Notes under the pieces: model-generated | What the model saw: only the letters and a program-made list of their open reading frames with translations | Told to the model about the DNA's origin: nothing | The model's database searches: none | From: Salinisphaera sp. UBA1666 | Lineage (GTDB): Bacteria; Pseudomonadota; Gammaproteobacteria; Nevskiales; Salinisphaeraceae | Length of the DNA: 20,785 bases | NCBI GenBank assembly: GCA_002320455.1 | Contig: DCKU01000128.1 | Span: 1 to 20,785, forward strand | Direction of reading: 5' to 3' | Shown here: positions 1 to 7,830 of the stretch, in pieces | Layout of the letters: every line of letters begins with the position of its first letter | Numbering within the stretch: position 1 is the first letter of the stretch | Made by a program: the position numbers and the translations under genes

Positions 1-98
1 CGTTCTAGCACGCTTGCGCAGAATGACTGCGCGACGCGCGCTACGCCTCGTCTTGCCGCAGAACAGCGCTTGGCGCGGACTCGTATGAAACCTCAACA

Positions 99-110
99 GA
101 CCCTAGGGTC
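99..110. repeat. Perfect 12-bp palindrome after the TAXI gene
   Basis: GACCCTAGGGTC lies 5 nt beyond the stop codon of the TAXI gene. It has no loop and no T-run and so is a poor terminator; it may be an operator for something left of the window. In the rest of positions 1-115 I see no gene. Confidence 0.3.
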
Positions 111-115
111 AGTTA

Positions 116-1378
116 TCACGCCATTCGATTGGCGATCTTCTTGCGAAGCAGATCGATGTGCAGCCGGGCGTTATAGGCATAGCCCTGATACGTCAGCGGC
201 ACCTTGAGATGGGCGATTTCACGATCCAGGTCGGCCAGCTCGGCGTTGAGCGTATTCAGGGTCGCCGGATCATCGGTCTCAACCGCTTCTTCGTCGATCT
301 CGCGAATCCGGCTGTAATACCGGAAGACGCGATTACGAATGCTCCATTTATATAGACCGGGCAGCGTGCGCAGCAGGGGCAGCACCAGAAACACGATCGG
401 CAACAATAGAATGGCAAAGCGGCTGATCTGTGCCGTCACCCAGTAAGGCAAGAACGTATTCAGCGCGCTCGGGCCGTCGGCGATGAGGTCGCGGGCGTAG
501 GCGTCCTGGGGCAGCGAGGTGTTCTCCATCGTGGGAAAGCGTGCCTCGGGGGTGATGATATTGCCGGCCTCGTGCACGCGCCGCGCGGCTTCGACCAGCC
601 GGTCGACGATGGCCGGATGCAAATCCGGCTGGGCCGCGATACGCGCCACCAGGCCCAGCACCGACAGATCCGCCGGCGGACGCGGCGGGTTCAGGCTGAA
701 CGCCCCCGAAGGAATCTCCAGGCGAATCGCCTGCGGAATGCGTCGCGACAGCGTCACCAGATGCGACAGCGAAACGAGCCGAATATCGTCATTGGCCAGC
801 AGATCGGTCAGGTAAGGGGCAGAAAGCGGTGCCACGAACAAGGCCAGGTCCAGCTGCCCGGCCATCAGCGCGCGGGCCGCCTGATCCGCGCCGAGCGGCC
901 GCAGGGTATTATCGGCCGGCTTGAGCCGGGCGGCCTGAAACAGCGAACGGGCCGCAGCGCGCGTACCGGAGTCCGCGCTGCCCACGCCGATACGCAGGTT
1001 GCGCCATAGCGCGGGGTTGGGCGACACACTATCGGGGGTATCGCTACGCGCAAACACCAGAAGCGGCTCGTTCAATACCGCGCCCAGCGTTTCCAGCGGT
1101 GCCCGGGTGGTAATGCCGCCCTGAAGCAGCGCCGCGTCGACCTGGTGATCTGCCAGAAGCCGGGCGTTTTCGACCGAGCCCTCGGTGGCCACCAGCTGCA
1201 GATCGATATCGTCCTCGGCCAGAATATCGCGATAACGCTCGGCGATATGCCAATAGCCACCGCCCTCGATACCCGCGGCAAAGCGCACCGTCTCCGGCGG
1301 CAGAATACCGCGGCTCAGCCACCACAAGGCCACAATCGCCACAACGATGGTCGCGATCGCACCGGCTATGCGCAGCAT
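116..1378 (-). CDS. TAXI-family (TRAP-type) solute-binding protein with membrane anchors at both ends
   Basis: The 420-residue product resembles TAXI solute-binding proteins, which normally capture small organic acids for TRAP transporters in the periplasm. A hydrophobic N-terminal segment (about residues 4-21) is followed by a periplasmic-binding-protein fold; typical TAXI stretches are GIEGGGYWHIAE (37-48), the GSVENARLL region (67-75) and IGVGSADSGTR (130-140). Unlike a standard soluble binding protein it has a second strong membrane segment (about 320-340), then a basic stretch and a charged, probably coiled-coil C-terminal tail (about 355-392). The ATG at 1378 is chosen because AGGGGG lies 4 nt upstream and the signal segment starts at once; an in-frame GTG at 1420 would add 14 Gly-rich residues with a weaker ribosome site. 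No TRAP permease gene is nearby. Family assignment is good; the ligand and the role without a permease are unknown. Confidence 0.8.
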   Translation of the reverse strand: MLRIAGAIATIVVAIVALWWLSRGILPPETVRFAAGIEGGGYWHIAERYRDILAEDDIDLQLVATEGSVENARLLADHQVDAALLQGGITTRAPLETLGAVLNEPLLVFARSDTPDSVSPNPALWRNLRIGVGSADSGTRAAARSLFQAARLKPADNTLRPLGADQAARALMAGQLDLALFVAPLSAPYLTDLLANDDIRLVSLSHLVTLSRRIPQAIRLEIPSGAFSLNPPRPPADLSVLGLVARIAAQPDLHPAIVDRLVEAARRVHEAGNIITPEARFPTMENTSLPQDAYARDLIADGPSALNTFLPYWVTAQISRFAILLLPIVFLVLPLLRTLPGLYKWSIRNRVFRYYSRIREIDEEAVETDDPATLNTLNAELADLDREIAHLKVPLTYQGYAYNARLHIDLLRKKIANRMA

Positions 1379-1484
1379 GCTGCCCCCTACGTGTCCCCCG
1401 AGACCGGCACCTTTACGCACTCACCGTGCTAAAGCAAGGGCGCGGGCACCGACAGCGCTCGCCCGAAGCCAAAAACCACGCAAA

Positions 1485-1991
1485 TCAGCGCCGCGCGCGA
1501 GCTGCCCTGATCAGGCCATCCAGCCAGTCTTGATGGCCGTTGATCATCGGGTTGGGATGGGTCTGGGCCAGCTCGCGGGCGGGTTGGCCGTTCTGTGTCT
1601 CCTGGGTCAACACGCGCACGCGTCCGCCCGGCAGGTCTTCCAGCAGCCAGGCGTGATGTACGTCCATACGTGATGCGTCTTCGCCGGCCCAGCCGTGCCA
1701 TGCCAGGCGCGCCGGCGCGTCGCCGTTTGGCCCGACATGCTCGACCACCTCGGCCTCCACCGGAAAACCGAACGTCTTGAACGCAAAGCGTTGGTTCAGG
1801 CGTAGCCGCGGGCCGTCGTTGTCATGGAAGACAATATCGGCAGCGTTGTCGTAATACGTCGGCCACTCAGTGGCTGTCTCCAGCAGCGGCCACACCTCGG
1901 CCAGCGACAGATCAGCCACGATCACTTCGTTGGAGGCAAAATTATCGGCAAAGCCGGGCAGATAGCCGTCCGGCCAGTGGATATGGTTCAT
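1485..1991 (-). CDS. SRPBCC (START/Bet v1-like) superfamily protein
   Basis: A 168-residue soluble protein without signal peptide or membrane segment. The layout matches polyketide-cyclase/SRPBCC small-molecule-binding folds: an early strand with ASNEVIVADLSLAEVWPLLE (19-38), where the short helix after the strand carries the typical VWPLL pattern; the WPTYYDNAADI segment (43-53); beta strands at about 64-72, 77-86 and 94-100; and a long C-terminal helix with NGHQDWLDGL (151-160). These proteins bind hydrophobic ligands in a central cavity; some are cyclases or lipid-binding proteins, but no catalytic residue can be assigned here. The gene is 67 nt downstream of cls on the same strand and has a possible promoter of its own in that gap. 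Specific function unknown. Confidence 0.75.
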   Translation of the reverse strand: MNHIHWPDGYLPGFADNFASNEVIVADLSLAEVWPLLETATEWPTYYDNAADIVFHDNDGPRLRLNQRFAFKTFGFPVEAEVVEHVGPNGDAPARLAWHGWAGEDASRMDVHHAWLLEDLPGGRVRVLTQETQNGQPARELAQTHPNPMINGHQDWLDGLIRAARARR

Positions 1992-2018
1992 CGATATTCT
2001 CTACGGAAAAACACGACG

Positions 2019-2046
2019 AGCATACCGACAACAAGGCTACGGTAAA
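2019..2046 (-). promoter_or_regulatory. Possible sigma70 promoter for the SRPBCC gene
   Basis: Read on the minus strand, TTTACC (2041-2046, 4 of 6 match to TTGACA) lies 16 nt before TATGCT (2019-2024, 4 of 6 match to TATAAT). The predicted start would be about 20 nt upstream of the ATG at 1991. It sits in the 67-nt gap after cls, so it would allow transcription independent of the opp-cls operon. Motif matching by eye only. Confidence 0.3.
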
Positions 2047-2058
2047 CGCTGAGACCGA

Positions 2059-3504
2059 TCAGAAATACGGCGAAAACAACCAGAAAAACGAATCTCGCAG
2101 CCGCGCAAGAAAACCGCGGGCGGCCAGTTGTTGTTGGGTGTACTGGCTGGACGCCTCGATCAAGCCGTCGACGTGGGCCAGTAGAGTTTCGACGGTGGTC
2201 TCATCGTAGATTTCCACCGCCAGCTCGAAGTTGAGGCGTAGGGAACGCGGGTCGATGTTGGGGGAGCCCACCAGCGCATAGTCGTCGTCGATGATGAACA
2301 ACTTGCTGTGGGCAAACGGCGGCGGCTGAAAATAGACCCGCGCCCCGCATGACAACAGTTCGTCCAGCCCGTGGCGTGCCGCCCAAGCCACAAACGGCAG
2401 GTTGTTGCGCCCGGGCATGACGATCGAGACGTTCAATCCCCGCAGGGCCGCCGCCTGTAGTGCGCCGACCAGCGCTTGGCTCGGCAGGAAGTAGGGGGTG
2501 ACGATAGTCACCCGCCGATGCGCGCTGGACACGGCAGTCAAGAGCAACGTGGACAGGGTCTCGAAGTCCCGCGTGGGCCCGTTTTCGATACTACGACAGC
2601 CGGCGCTGCCCAGCGCCGGCAGGTCTCGGGCCGACACCCGAGTCTGCTCGGCCGTGGCAAACGCCCAGTCGGAGAGAAACACCGCTTCGATCTGACGCAC
2701 GATGGGCCCGGCCAGGCGAAAATGCATATCCGCTACGCCGTGCTTGCCCTGGGCCATATGCCGATCACCGATATTCATGCCGCCGGTGAAGGCGATACCG
2801 GCATCGGTGACCAGAATCTTGCGGTGGTTACGCAGGTTGAGCCGCAGGGCCGGCGGCCATAGCCGCGGCGGCAGAAAGCGCGCCGTGCGAACGCCGGCTG
2901 CCTCCAGCAGGGCCACCGGGCGCTTGCCCGGTAGGGCATACCACTCACCGACGCCGTCGATGAGCACGCGCACGTCGACCCCGCGTGCAGCCGCGCCGGC
3001 CAGCGCGTCGATGAATCGCTGGCCAATGCGATTGGTCTCGAAGATATAAGTGGTCAGATAGACAAACGAGCGCGCGCTCTCTATCGCCTCAAGCATGGGC
3101 GGATAGGCCTGCTCGCCGTTGTTGAGCACCTGGATCTCGTTACCGGCCACCACCGGCCAGGCCGACAGCCGATCGCCGGCCGCGGCCAGGCCACGGCGCC
3201 GGGCCTTGATTAGCCCGCGATAATCACGCAGCTCGGCGCTGGGCCCGGGCCGATGCGCGCCCAGGCCGTGGCGTGACGCCCGGTCGAGACGACGGGCGCG
3301 GATCCGCACACGATTCACGCCAAAGGCGTAATACAGCAGGGGCCCCACCGGCGGAAACAACAGCGATACGCCGATCCAGCCGAAGGCGCTGGACGGGGTC
3401 TCTCGTGTCAGAAGCGCGTGCCCGGCCGCGGTCACGGCACTGCCGACCACCACGATCACCGGGCCCCAGAACTGTACCGCCTCCAGCCATGCCTGCCAGT
3501 CCAC
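2059..3504 (-). CDS. cls: Cardiolipin synthase (phospholipase D superfamily)
   Basis: The 481-residue product condenses two phosphatidylglycerols to cardiolipin in the inner membrane. Two hydrophobic N-terminal segments (about 12-32 and 41-62) match ClsA-type enzymes. Both HKD motifs are intact: H227-R-K229 with D234, followed by GGMNIG (241-246), and H399-S-K401 with D406, followed by GSPNID (413-418). The length is normal for ClsA. The start is a GTG at 3504: a strong AGGAGG lies 4 nt upstream and overlaps the oppD stop codon, which implies translational coupling to oppD. The open frame continues upstream to 3636, but that part overlaps oppD and has no family similarity. It is the last gene of the opp-cls operon, an unusual neighbour for cls. 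Cardiolipin is often raised under osmotic stress, which would fit a halophile, but this link is inference. Confidence 0.92.
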   Translation of the reverse strand: MDWQAWLEAVQFWGPVIVVVGSAVTAAGHALLTRETPSSAFGWIGVSLLFPPVGPLLYYAFGVNRVRIRARRLDRASRHGLGAHRPGPSAELRDYRGLIKARRRGLAAAGDRLSAWPVVAGNEIQVLNNGEQAYPPMLEAIESARSFVYLTTYIFETNRIGQRFIDALAGAAARGVDVRVLIDGVGEWYALPGKRPVALLEAAGVRTARFLPPRLWPPALRLNLRNHRKILVTDAGIAFTGGMNIGDRHMAQGKHGVADMHFRLAGPIVRQIEAVFLSDWAFATAEQTRVSARDLPALGSAGCRSIENGPTRDFETLSTLLLTAVSSAHRRVTIVTPYFLPSQALVGALQAAALRGLNVSIVMPGRNNLPFVAWAARHGLDELLSCGARVYFQPPPFAHSKLFIIDDDYALVGSPNIDPRSLRLNFELAVEIYDETTVETLLAHVDGLIEASSQYTQQQLAARGFLARLRDSFFWLFSPYF

Positions 3505-3512
3505 AAGCCCTC

Positions 3513-4307
3513 CTAGAGACGCGGAATTGCGGCCAGCAGGTCGCGGGTATATGCCGCAGCCGGCCGGGTGAAGATCTGCTCGGTCGTGCCCTGCTCGACC
3601 ACCCCGCCGTGCTGCATGACCACGGTACGCGCACACTGGCCGGCCACCACGCCCAGATCGTGGGTGATGAGCAGCAGGGCCGTACGGGTCTGCTGCCGCA
3701 GTTCAGCAATGGTTTCCAGGATTTCGTCCTGCACGGTGACGTCGAGTGCCGTCGTCGGCTCGTCGGCGATCAGAAGCGCCGGCTCGCACGACAGGGCCAT
3801 GGCAATCATCACGCGTTGGCGCATGCCGCCAGAGAGCTGGTGTGGATAGGCTTTCAACCGCTGACCTGCCTGGGGAATACGCACTGCCTCCAGCATGGCC
3901 ACGGCTCGCTCGGTGGCCTCGCGCCTCGAGGTCTTGAGATGCCGACGCAGCAGCTCGGTCATCTGGGTGCCGATCCGCAGATGCGGGTTGAGCGCCGTCA
4001 TGGGGTCCTGAAAGATCATGGCCACCCGGGCGCCACGCACAGAGCGCAGCCGGCGGGCCGGCGCGCCGATCAACTCGATGGGGCCCTGCTCATTGCCGGC
4101 CGCCAGCCGCGCCGAGCCGCTGACCCGAGCGTTGTCGGGTAACAGCCCCATCAGCGCCAACACGCTCTGGCTCTTGCCCGAACCGGACTCGCCCACGATA
4201 CCCACCGCCTCACCGGTGTCGACGGCAAAACTGACGCCCTGCACCGCGGCCACCGTGCCCGAGTGGGTGGTGAAATCCACGGTCAGGTTGTTCACATCCA
4301 GCAGCAC
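3513..4307 (-). CDS. oppD: Oligopeptide/dipeptide ABC transporter ATP-binding subunit (OppD-like, short)
   Basis: A 264-residue ATPase that powers peptide import. Walker A is GESGSGKS (39-46), the Q-loop is in IFQDPM (98-103), the ABC signature is LSGGMRQR (158-165), Walker B with the catalytic Glu is LLIADEP (178-184), and the switch His is in ITHDLG (214-219). It ends just after the EQIFTRPAAAYTRDLLAAIP stretch (243-262), so it lacks most of the C-terminal oligopeptide-transporter extension that brings OppD/DppD to about 320-340 residues. The start is a GTG 2 nt after the oppC stop, with AAGGA in the end of oppC 9 nt upstream. No oppF follows: the next gene, 8 nt on, is cls. The transporter therefore either uses a homodimer of this subunit or borrows a partner encoded elsewhere. 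The assignment to the OppD/DppD family is firm. Confidence 0.9.
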   Translation of the reverse strand: MLLDVNNLTVDFTTHSGTVAAVQGVSFAVDTGEAVGIVGESGSGKSQSVLALMGLLPDNARVSGSARLAAGNEQGPIELIGAPARRLRSVRGARVAMIFQDPMTALNPHLRIGTQMTELLRRHLKTSRREATERAVAMLEAVRIPQAGQRLKAYPHQLSGGMRQRVMIAMALSCEPALLIADEPTTALDVTVQDEILETIAELRQQTRTALLLITHDLGVVAGQCARTVVMQHGGVVEQGTTEQIFTRPAAAYTRDLLAAIPRL

Positions 4308-4309
4308 GC

Positions 4310-5203
4310 TTAGCGATCCTTCGGGTCCAGCGCGTCGCGCAGGCCGTCGCCGATGAAGTTGAAACAGAACAGCGTGACAGCAAGAAACACCGACGGAATC
4401 AGCACCAGCCAGGGCGCGATGCTCATCTCACCCGTGCCGTCGTTGATCAGCGCCCCCCAGGACGTGGCCGGCGGCTGCACGCCCAGCCCCAGATAGCTCA
4501 AAAACGACTCGAACAGAATCACCTGCGGAATGGTCAGCGTGACATAGACCACCACGATGCCGGCCAGGTTGGGCACCACATGACGCGCGATGATGCGTGT
4601 GGTACCGGCGCCCGCCATGCGCGCGGCCTCGATATAAGGCTGGCTCTTGATGGCCAGCGTCTGGCCGCGAACGATACGCGCCATGTCCAGCCAGCTCACC
4701 GCCCCGATGGCCGCAAACAACAAGAACAGGTTCCGCCCGAAGAACACCACCAACAGAATGACGAAAAACATGAAGGGCAGTGAATAAAGAATATCCACGG
4801 CGCGCATCATCAGCGCGTCCGTCTTGCCGCCCACAAAGCCGGCCACGGCGCCGTAGCTCACGCCGATCACCAGGCTCACCAGCGTGGTGACGATGCCGAC
4901 CATGAGCGAGATCCGCCCGCCGGCCAGCGTTCGGGCCAGCAGATCACGCCCGACCTGGTCGGTGCCGAACCAGTGGCCGTTGGCCAGGCTCGGCGCCTGC
5001 CAGATGGCATCGTAATCCTGCGAGAAATAATCATAAGGGCTCAGCCACGGGCCGATGATGACCGCAAGGGTGATCGCCCCGAGAACCGCCAGTGAGCCCA
5101 TGGCGGCCTTGTTGGCCGCCAGCCGGCGCCAGGCATCTCGGCCCAGCGAGTTGCCCGAGGCCGCGCGCAGGGCCCGTTGTTTGCGCCAGACGGCGGCCGT
5201 CAT
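4310..5203 (-). CDS. oppC: Oligopeptide ABC transporter permease OppC
   Basis: A 297-residue inner-membrane permease of the OppC/DppC group. An N-terminal cytoplasmic segment with RDAWRRLAANKAA (22-34) leads into a first membrane helix (about 35-53). A periplasmic stretch with HWFGTDQVGRDLLAR (77-91), typical of OppC N-termini, comes next, followed by five further helices. The EAA loop that docks on the ATPase spans about 186-215 (QPYIEAARMAGAG). The C-terminus GDGLRDALDPKDR is the standard family ending. The ATG overlaps the oppB stop by 4 nt (ATGA), so translation of the two permeases is coupled, and the ATPase gene follows after 2 nt. It pairs with OppB to form the transmembrane channel. 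Confidence 0.95.
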   Translation of the reverse strand: MTAAVWRKQRALRAASGNSLGRDAWRRLAANKAAMGSLAVLGAITLAVIIGPWLSPYDYFSQDYDAIWQAPSLANGHWFGTDQVGRDLLARTLAGGRISLMVGIVTTLVSLVIGVSYGAVAGFVGGKTDALMMRAVDILYSLPFMFFVILLVVFFGRNLFLLFAAIGAVSWLDMARIVRGQTLAIKSQPYIEAARMAGAGTTRIIARHVVPNLAGIVVVYVTLTIPQVILFESFLSYLGLGVQPPATSWGALINDGTGEMSIAPWLVLIPSVFLAVTLFCFNFIGDGLRDALDPKDR

Positions 5204-6117
5204 CGGTAGGCAACCCTTGGATCCAGCCAGCCGTAGAGCACGTCGACCACCAGATTGAACAGAATGATGATGATGCCGTAGAACAGCGTAATGCCCAGCA
5301 CCAGCGTGTAGTCCCGGTTCAGCGCCGCGGTCACGAAAAACCGCCCCAGCCCCGGGATGCCGAAGATCTGCTCGACCACTACCGAGCCGGTCAGCACCGC
5401 TGCCGCCCCCGGGCCCAGAAACGAGACCACCGGCAACAGAGCGGCCGGCAGCACGTGCACCACGAATACCCGCATCTCTGACAGCCCCTTGGCCCGGGCC
5501 GTGCGGATGAACGGCGAGCGCAGCACCTCAATGGTAGAGGCCCGCATCAGCCGCGTGACATAAGCCAGATACATGGTGCCCAGCGCCAGAACCGGCATGA
5601 CATAGTTCTGCCAGCCGCCCAGGCCGCCGGCCGGCAGCCAGTCGTTATAGACCGCAAAGGCCAGAATCATGAGCGGGCCCAGCACGAAGTTGGGTACCGA
5701 GATTCCGGCCAGCGAGCCGCCCATGGCCAGATAGTCGGCGATCTTGTTCTGGCGTACGGCGGCAATGATCCCCAGCGGGATACCGATAACCAGCGCAAAC
5801 AGCAAGGAAAACCCGCCCACGGCCAGCGACACCGGAAACCCGGTGGCGATCAGATCGTTCACCGAGGTGTCCTTGTATTGATACGAGGCGCCGAAATCCA
5901 GCTGCGCGATATTCAACAGATAGCGCCCGTACTGCTGGATCAGCGGCTCGTTCAGGTGATACTTGGCTTCCAGATTGGCGCGGATCTCGGCCGGCATCGG
6001 CCGGTCACCGTCCAGCGGGCTGCCGGGCGCCAGATGCACCAGCAAAAACGTGGCCGTCAACAGAATGAATAGCGTAGGCACCACACCGGCCAGGCGCTTC
6101 AAGGTGAAGGCCAGCAT
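5200..6117 (-). CDS. oppB: Oligopeptide ABC transporter permease OppB
   Basis: A 305-residue inner-membrane permease, the usual length for OppB/DppB. It opens with the family-typical MLAFTLKRLAGVVPTLF, whose first helix spans about 9-29, then the periplasmic loop with YHLNEPLIQQYGRYL (53-67) and LDFGASYQYKD (73-83). Five more helices follow. The EAA loop (about 197-226, SPFIRTARAKGLSEMRV) contacts the ATPase. The end LYGWLDPRVAYR is characteristic. Its ATG shares one base with the oppA stop (TGATG) and its stop overlaps oppC by 4 nt, so oppA-B-C-D form one tightly coupled operon. Role: half of the peptide translocation pore. Confidence 0.95.
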   Translation of the reverse strand: MLAFTLKRLAGVVPTLFILLTATFLLVHLAPGSPLDGDRPMPAEIRANLEAKYHLNEPLIQQYGRYLLNIAQLDFGASYQYKDTSVNDLIATGFPVSLAVGGFSLLFALVIGIPLGIIAAVRQNKIADYLAMGGSLAGISVPNFVLGPLMILAFAVYNDWLPAGGLGGWQNYVMPVLALGTMYLAYVTRLMRASTIEVLRSPFIRTARAKGLSEMRVFVVHVLPAALLPVVSFLGPGAAAVLTGSVVVEQIFGIPGLGRFFVTAALNRDYTLVLGITLFYGIIIILFNLVVDVLYGWLDPRVAYR

Positions 6118-7781
6118 CAGCGCCCTGCCTCTACCGGGCGAATATCGAAGTTCTTGGTGTAATAGTTGCCGAGCGCGCTGGGCGCATAGCCGGTTACATA
6201 GGGTTTGACCAGCTGATGATAGGTATAGACGAACACCGGGATGATCGGCGCGTCATGCAGCAGCTGGGTTTCAGCCTGGTGCATGAGGGCCGTGCGCTTG
6301 ACGCCGTTCGGCGTATGGCTGGAGGCCTCCTGGGCCGCGTCGAAGGCCGGGCTGTCATAGCCGGTGTAGTTGAGCGCGGCCTCGGAGTTGAAGATCGAGA
6401 AGAACGTATTCGGGTCGTCGTAGTCACCGATCCAGCCGCCCCAGAAGATCTGTGTGTCATAGCCCTGGCGCGCGGTCTGTAGATACACCTTCCATTCCTG
6501 GTTTACCGGCGTGATATTCGCGCCCAGCACGTCGCGCCACATGGCCACCGCCACCAGGCCCAGGGTCTTGCCCACGCCGCCCGAGGGATAGAGATATTCG
6601 GCGTGCAGCGGATGCTCTTCGGAATAGCCGGCCTCGTGATACAGCTCGCGCGCTCGGGCTTGTCGTTTGTCGTCGGGCCAGTCTTGCCAGTCGTATTCCA
6701 CCGGCGAATAGTCGCGCACGGAATCGGGCACGGCGCTATAAAGCGTGGGCTGATCCCCCCGCAGGATCTTGTCGGTGATGATCTCGCGATCCAGCGCCAT
6801 GGACAGCGCCAGGCGCAGCTTGCGGTTATTAGCAAACGGCGCACGCCGCACGTTCAAGCCCAGATAGGCGATGCCGATGGTGGGTACGGCGTGGTACTGA
6901 TCCGGGATATGTCGCTTGATGCGCGCGGTATCGGCCGGTGGCACGGTCACGGCCCAGTCCAGGCCGCCGGCCTGATAGCGCGACAGCTCCGAGTTGCTGT
7001 CCTCGATGGGATAGAACTCGACCTGGTCGATGGCCGTGTCGGCGTTGTTCCAGTAGTGGGTATTACGTTTGAGACGAATACGCTCGTTCACCCGCCAGGC
7101 GGCCATGGTGTAGGCGCCGTTGGTCACGGCATGGCCCGGCTGGGTGAAACTATCCCTCCACTGCTCGACCGCCGGCTCGTAGACCGGGTCGCTGCTGGGG
7201 TGGGTCAGCGTCTGCAGGAAATACGGCGTGGGTTTGGCCAGCCGAATCTCTAGCGTATGTGTATCCAGCGCCGTCACGCCCAGCGTGTCGGGCGTCTTGT
7301 CGCCAGCGATAATGGCCGGCGCATTTTCGATCGGCTTGTGGATATCGGCATAGGGCGAGGCCGTGGCCGGGTCCACCGCGCGCCGCAGGCTATAGACGAA
7401 ATCACCGGCGGTGACCGGCGCGCCGTTGGACCAGCGGGCATCACTTCGCAGGTGAAACGTATAGGTGCGGCGATCATCGCTGATCTGCCACGACTCGGCT
7501 ACGCCGGGCACCACTTGGCCGTCGGCGGCGGTGATCACCAGGCCTTCGTAGAGATCGCGCAGCACGTTGGCGGCAGGCACGCCCGAGGCCTGGTGCGGGT
7601 CCAGGGTGCCCGGCTCGGTCTGATTGCCGTAGCGCAGCGTCTTGGTGCCATCGGCCGCGATGGCCGGGGTCAGGCGATTGGCGAAGCCCGTATCGTCACC
7701 GCCGCAGCCTGCCGCGGTGGCCAACATGAGCACGCCAATGATCGCTTTGGCTGCCTGCCTCAACCTGCCCCCTTTGTGCAT
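6117..7781 (-). CDS. oppA: Periplasmic oligopeptide-binding lipoprotein OppA (SBP family 5)
   Basis: A 554-residue solute-binding protein that delivers peptides to OppBC. The N-terminus is a lipoprotein signal: basic MHKGGRLRQ, a hydrophobic core IIGVLMLATAA, then GC with the lipidated Cys at 26; Ala at -3 is an uncommon but tolerated lipobox residue. The family 5 pattern starts at LRYGNQTEPGTLDPHQASG, followed by the GLVITAADGQVVPGVAESW and TYTFHLRSDARWSNG stretches, as in E. coli OppA/MppA. The ATG at 7781 is chosen because it starts the signal peptide and has GGGAG 8 nt upstream; a GTG at 7838 in the same frame would overlap the end of mnmG. First gene of the opp operon, 49 nt after mnmG. 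The ligand may be oligopeptides or murein peptides and cannot be decided from sequence. Confidence 0.93.
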   Translation of the reverse strand: MHKGGRLRQAAKAIIGVLMLATAAGCGGDDTGFANRLTPAIAADGTKTLRYGNQTEPGTLDPHQASGVPAANVLRDLYEGLVITAADGQVVPGVAESWQISDDRRTYTFHLRSDARWSNGAPVTAGDFVYSLRRAVDPATASPYADIHKPIENAPAIIAGDKTPDTLGVTALDTHTLEIRLAKPTPYFLQTLTHPSSDPVYEPAVEQWRDSFTQPGHAVTNGAYTMAAWRVNERIRLKRNTHYWNNADTAIDQVEFYPIEDSNSELSRYQAGGLDWAVTVPPADTARIKRHIPDQYHAVPTIGIAYLGLNVRRAPFANNRKLRLALSMALDREIITDKILRGDQPTLYSAVPDSVRDYSPVEYDWQDWPDDKRQARARELYHEAGYSEEHPLHAEYLYPSGGVGKTLGLVAVAMWRDVLGANITPVNQEWKVYLQTARQGYDTQIFWGGWIGDYDDPNTFFSIFNSEAALNYTGYDSPAFDAAQEASSHTPNGVKRTALMHQAETQLLHDAPIIPVFVYTYHQLVKPYVTGYAPSALGNYYTKNFDIRPVEAGR

Positions 7782-7830
7782 CCACGCGGCTCCCGGCCTG
7801 GGATCATGCCACGAAGCCGGGGCGCGCGGC

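Noticed and set aside
1..115. Possible RNA gene at the left edge
   Set aside because: No tRNA cloverleaf or T-loop consensus was found; only a small GCGCA/TGCGC dyad (16-32) and the palindrome at 99-110.
3505..3636. 44-residue N-terminal extension of the cardiolipin synthase
   Set aside because: It overlaps oppD in another frame; the GTG at 3504 has a strong AGGAGG.
3273..4142. Long antisense open frame opposite oppD and cls
   Set aside because: The product is Arg/Gly/His-rich with no recognisable fold; long antisense frames are expected in GC-rich coding DNA. The same applies to frames opposite gpgS (14172-14924), mnmG (8440-9171), oppA (6603-7253) and the GT9 gene (18241-19056).
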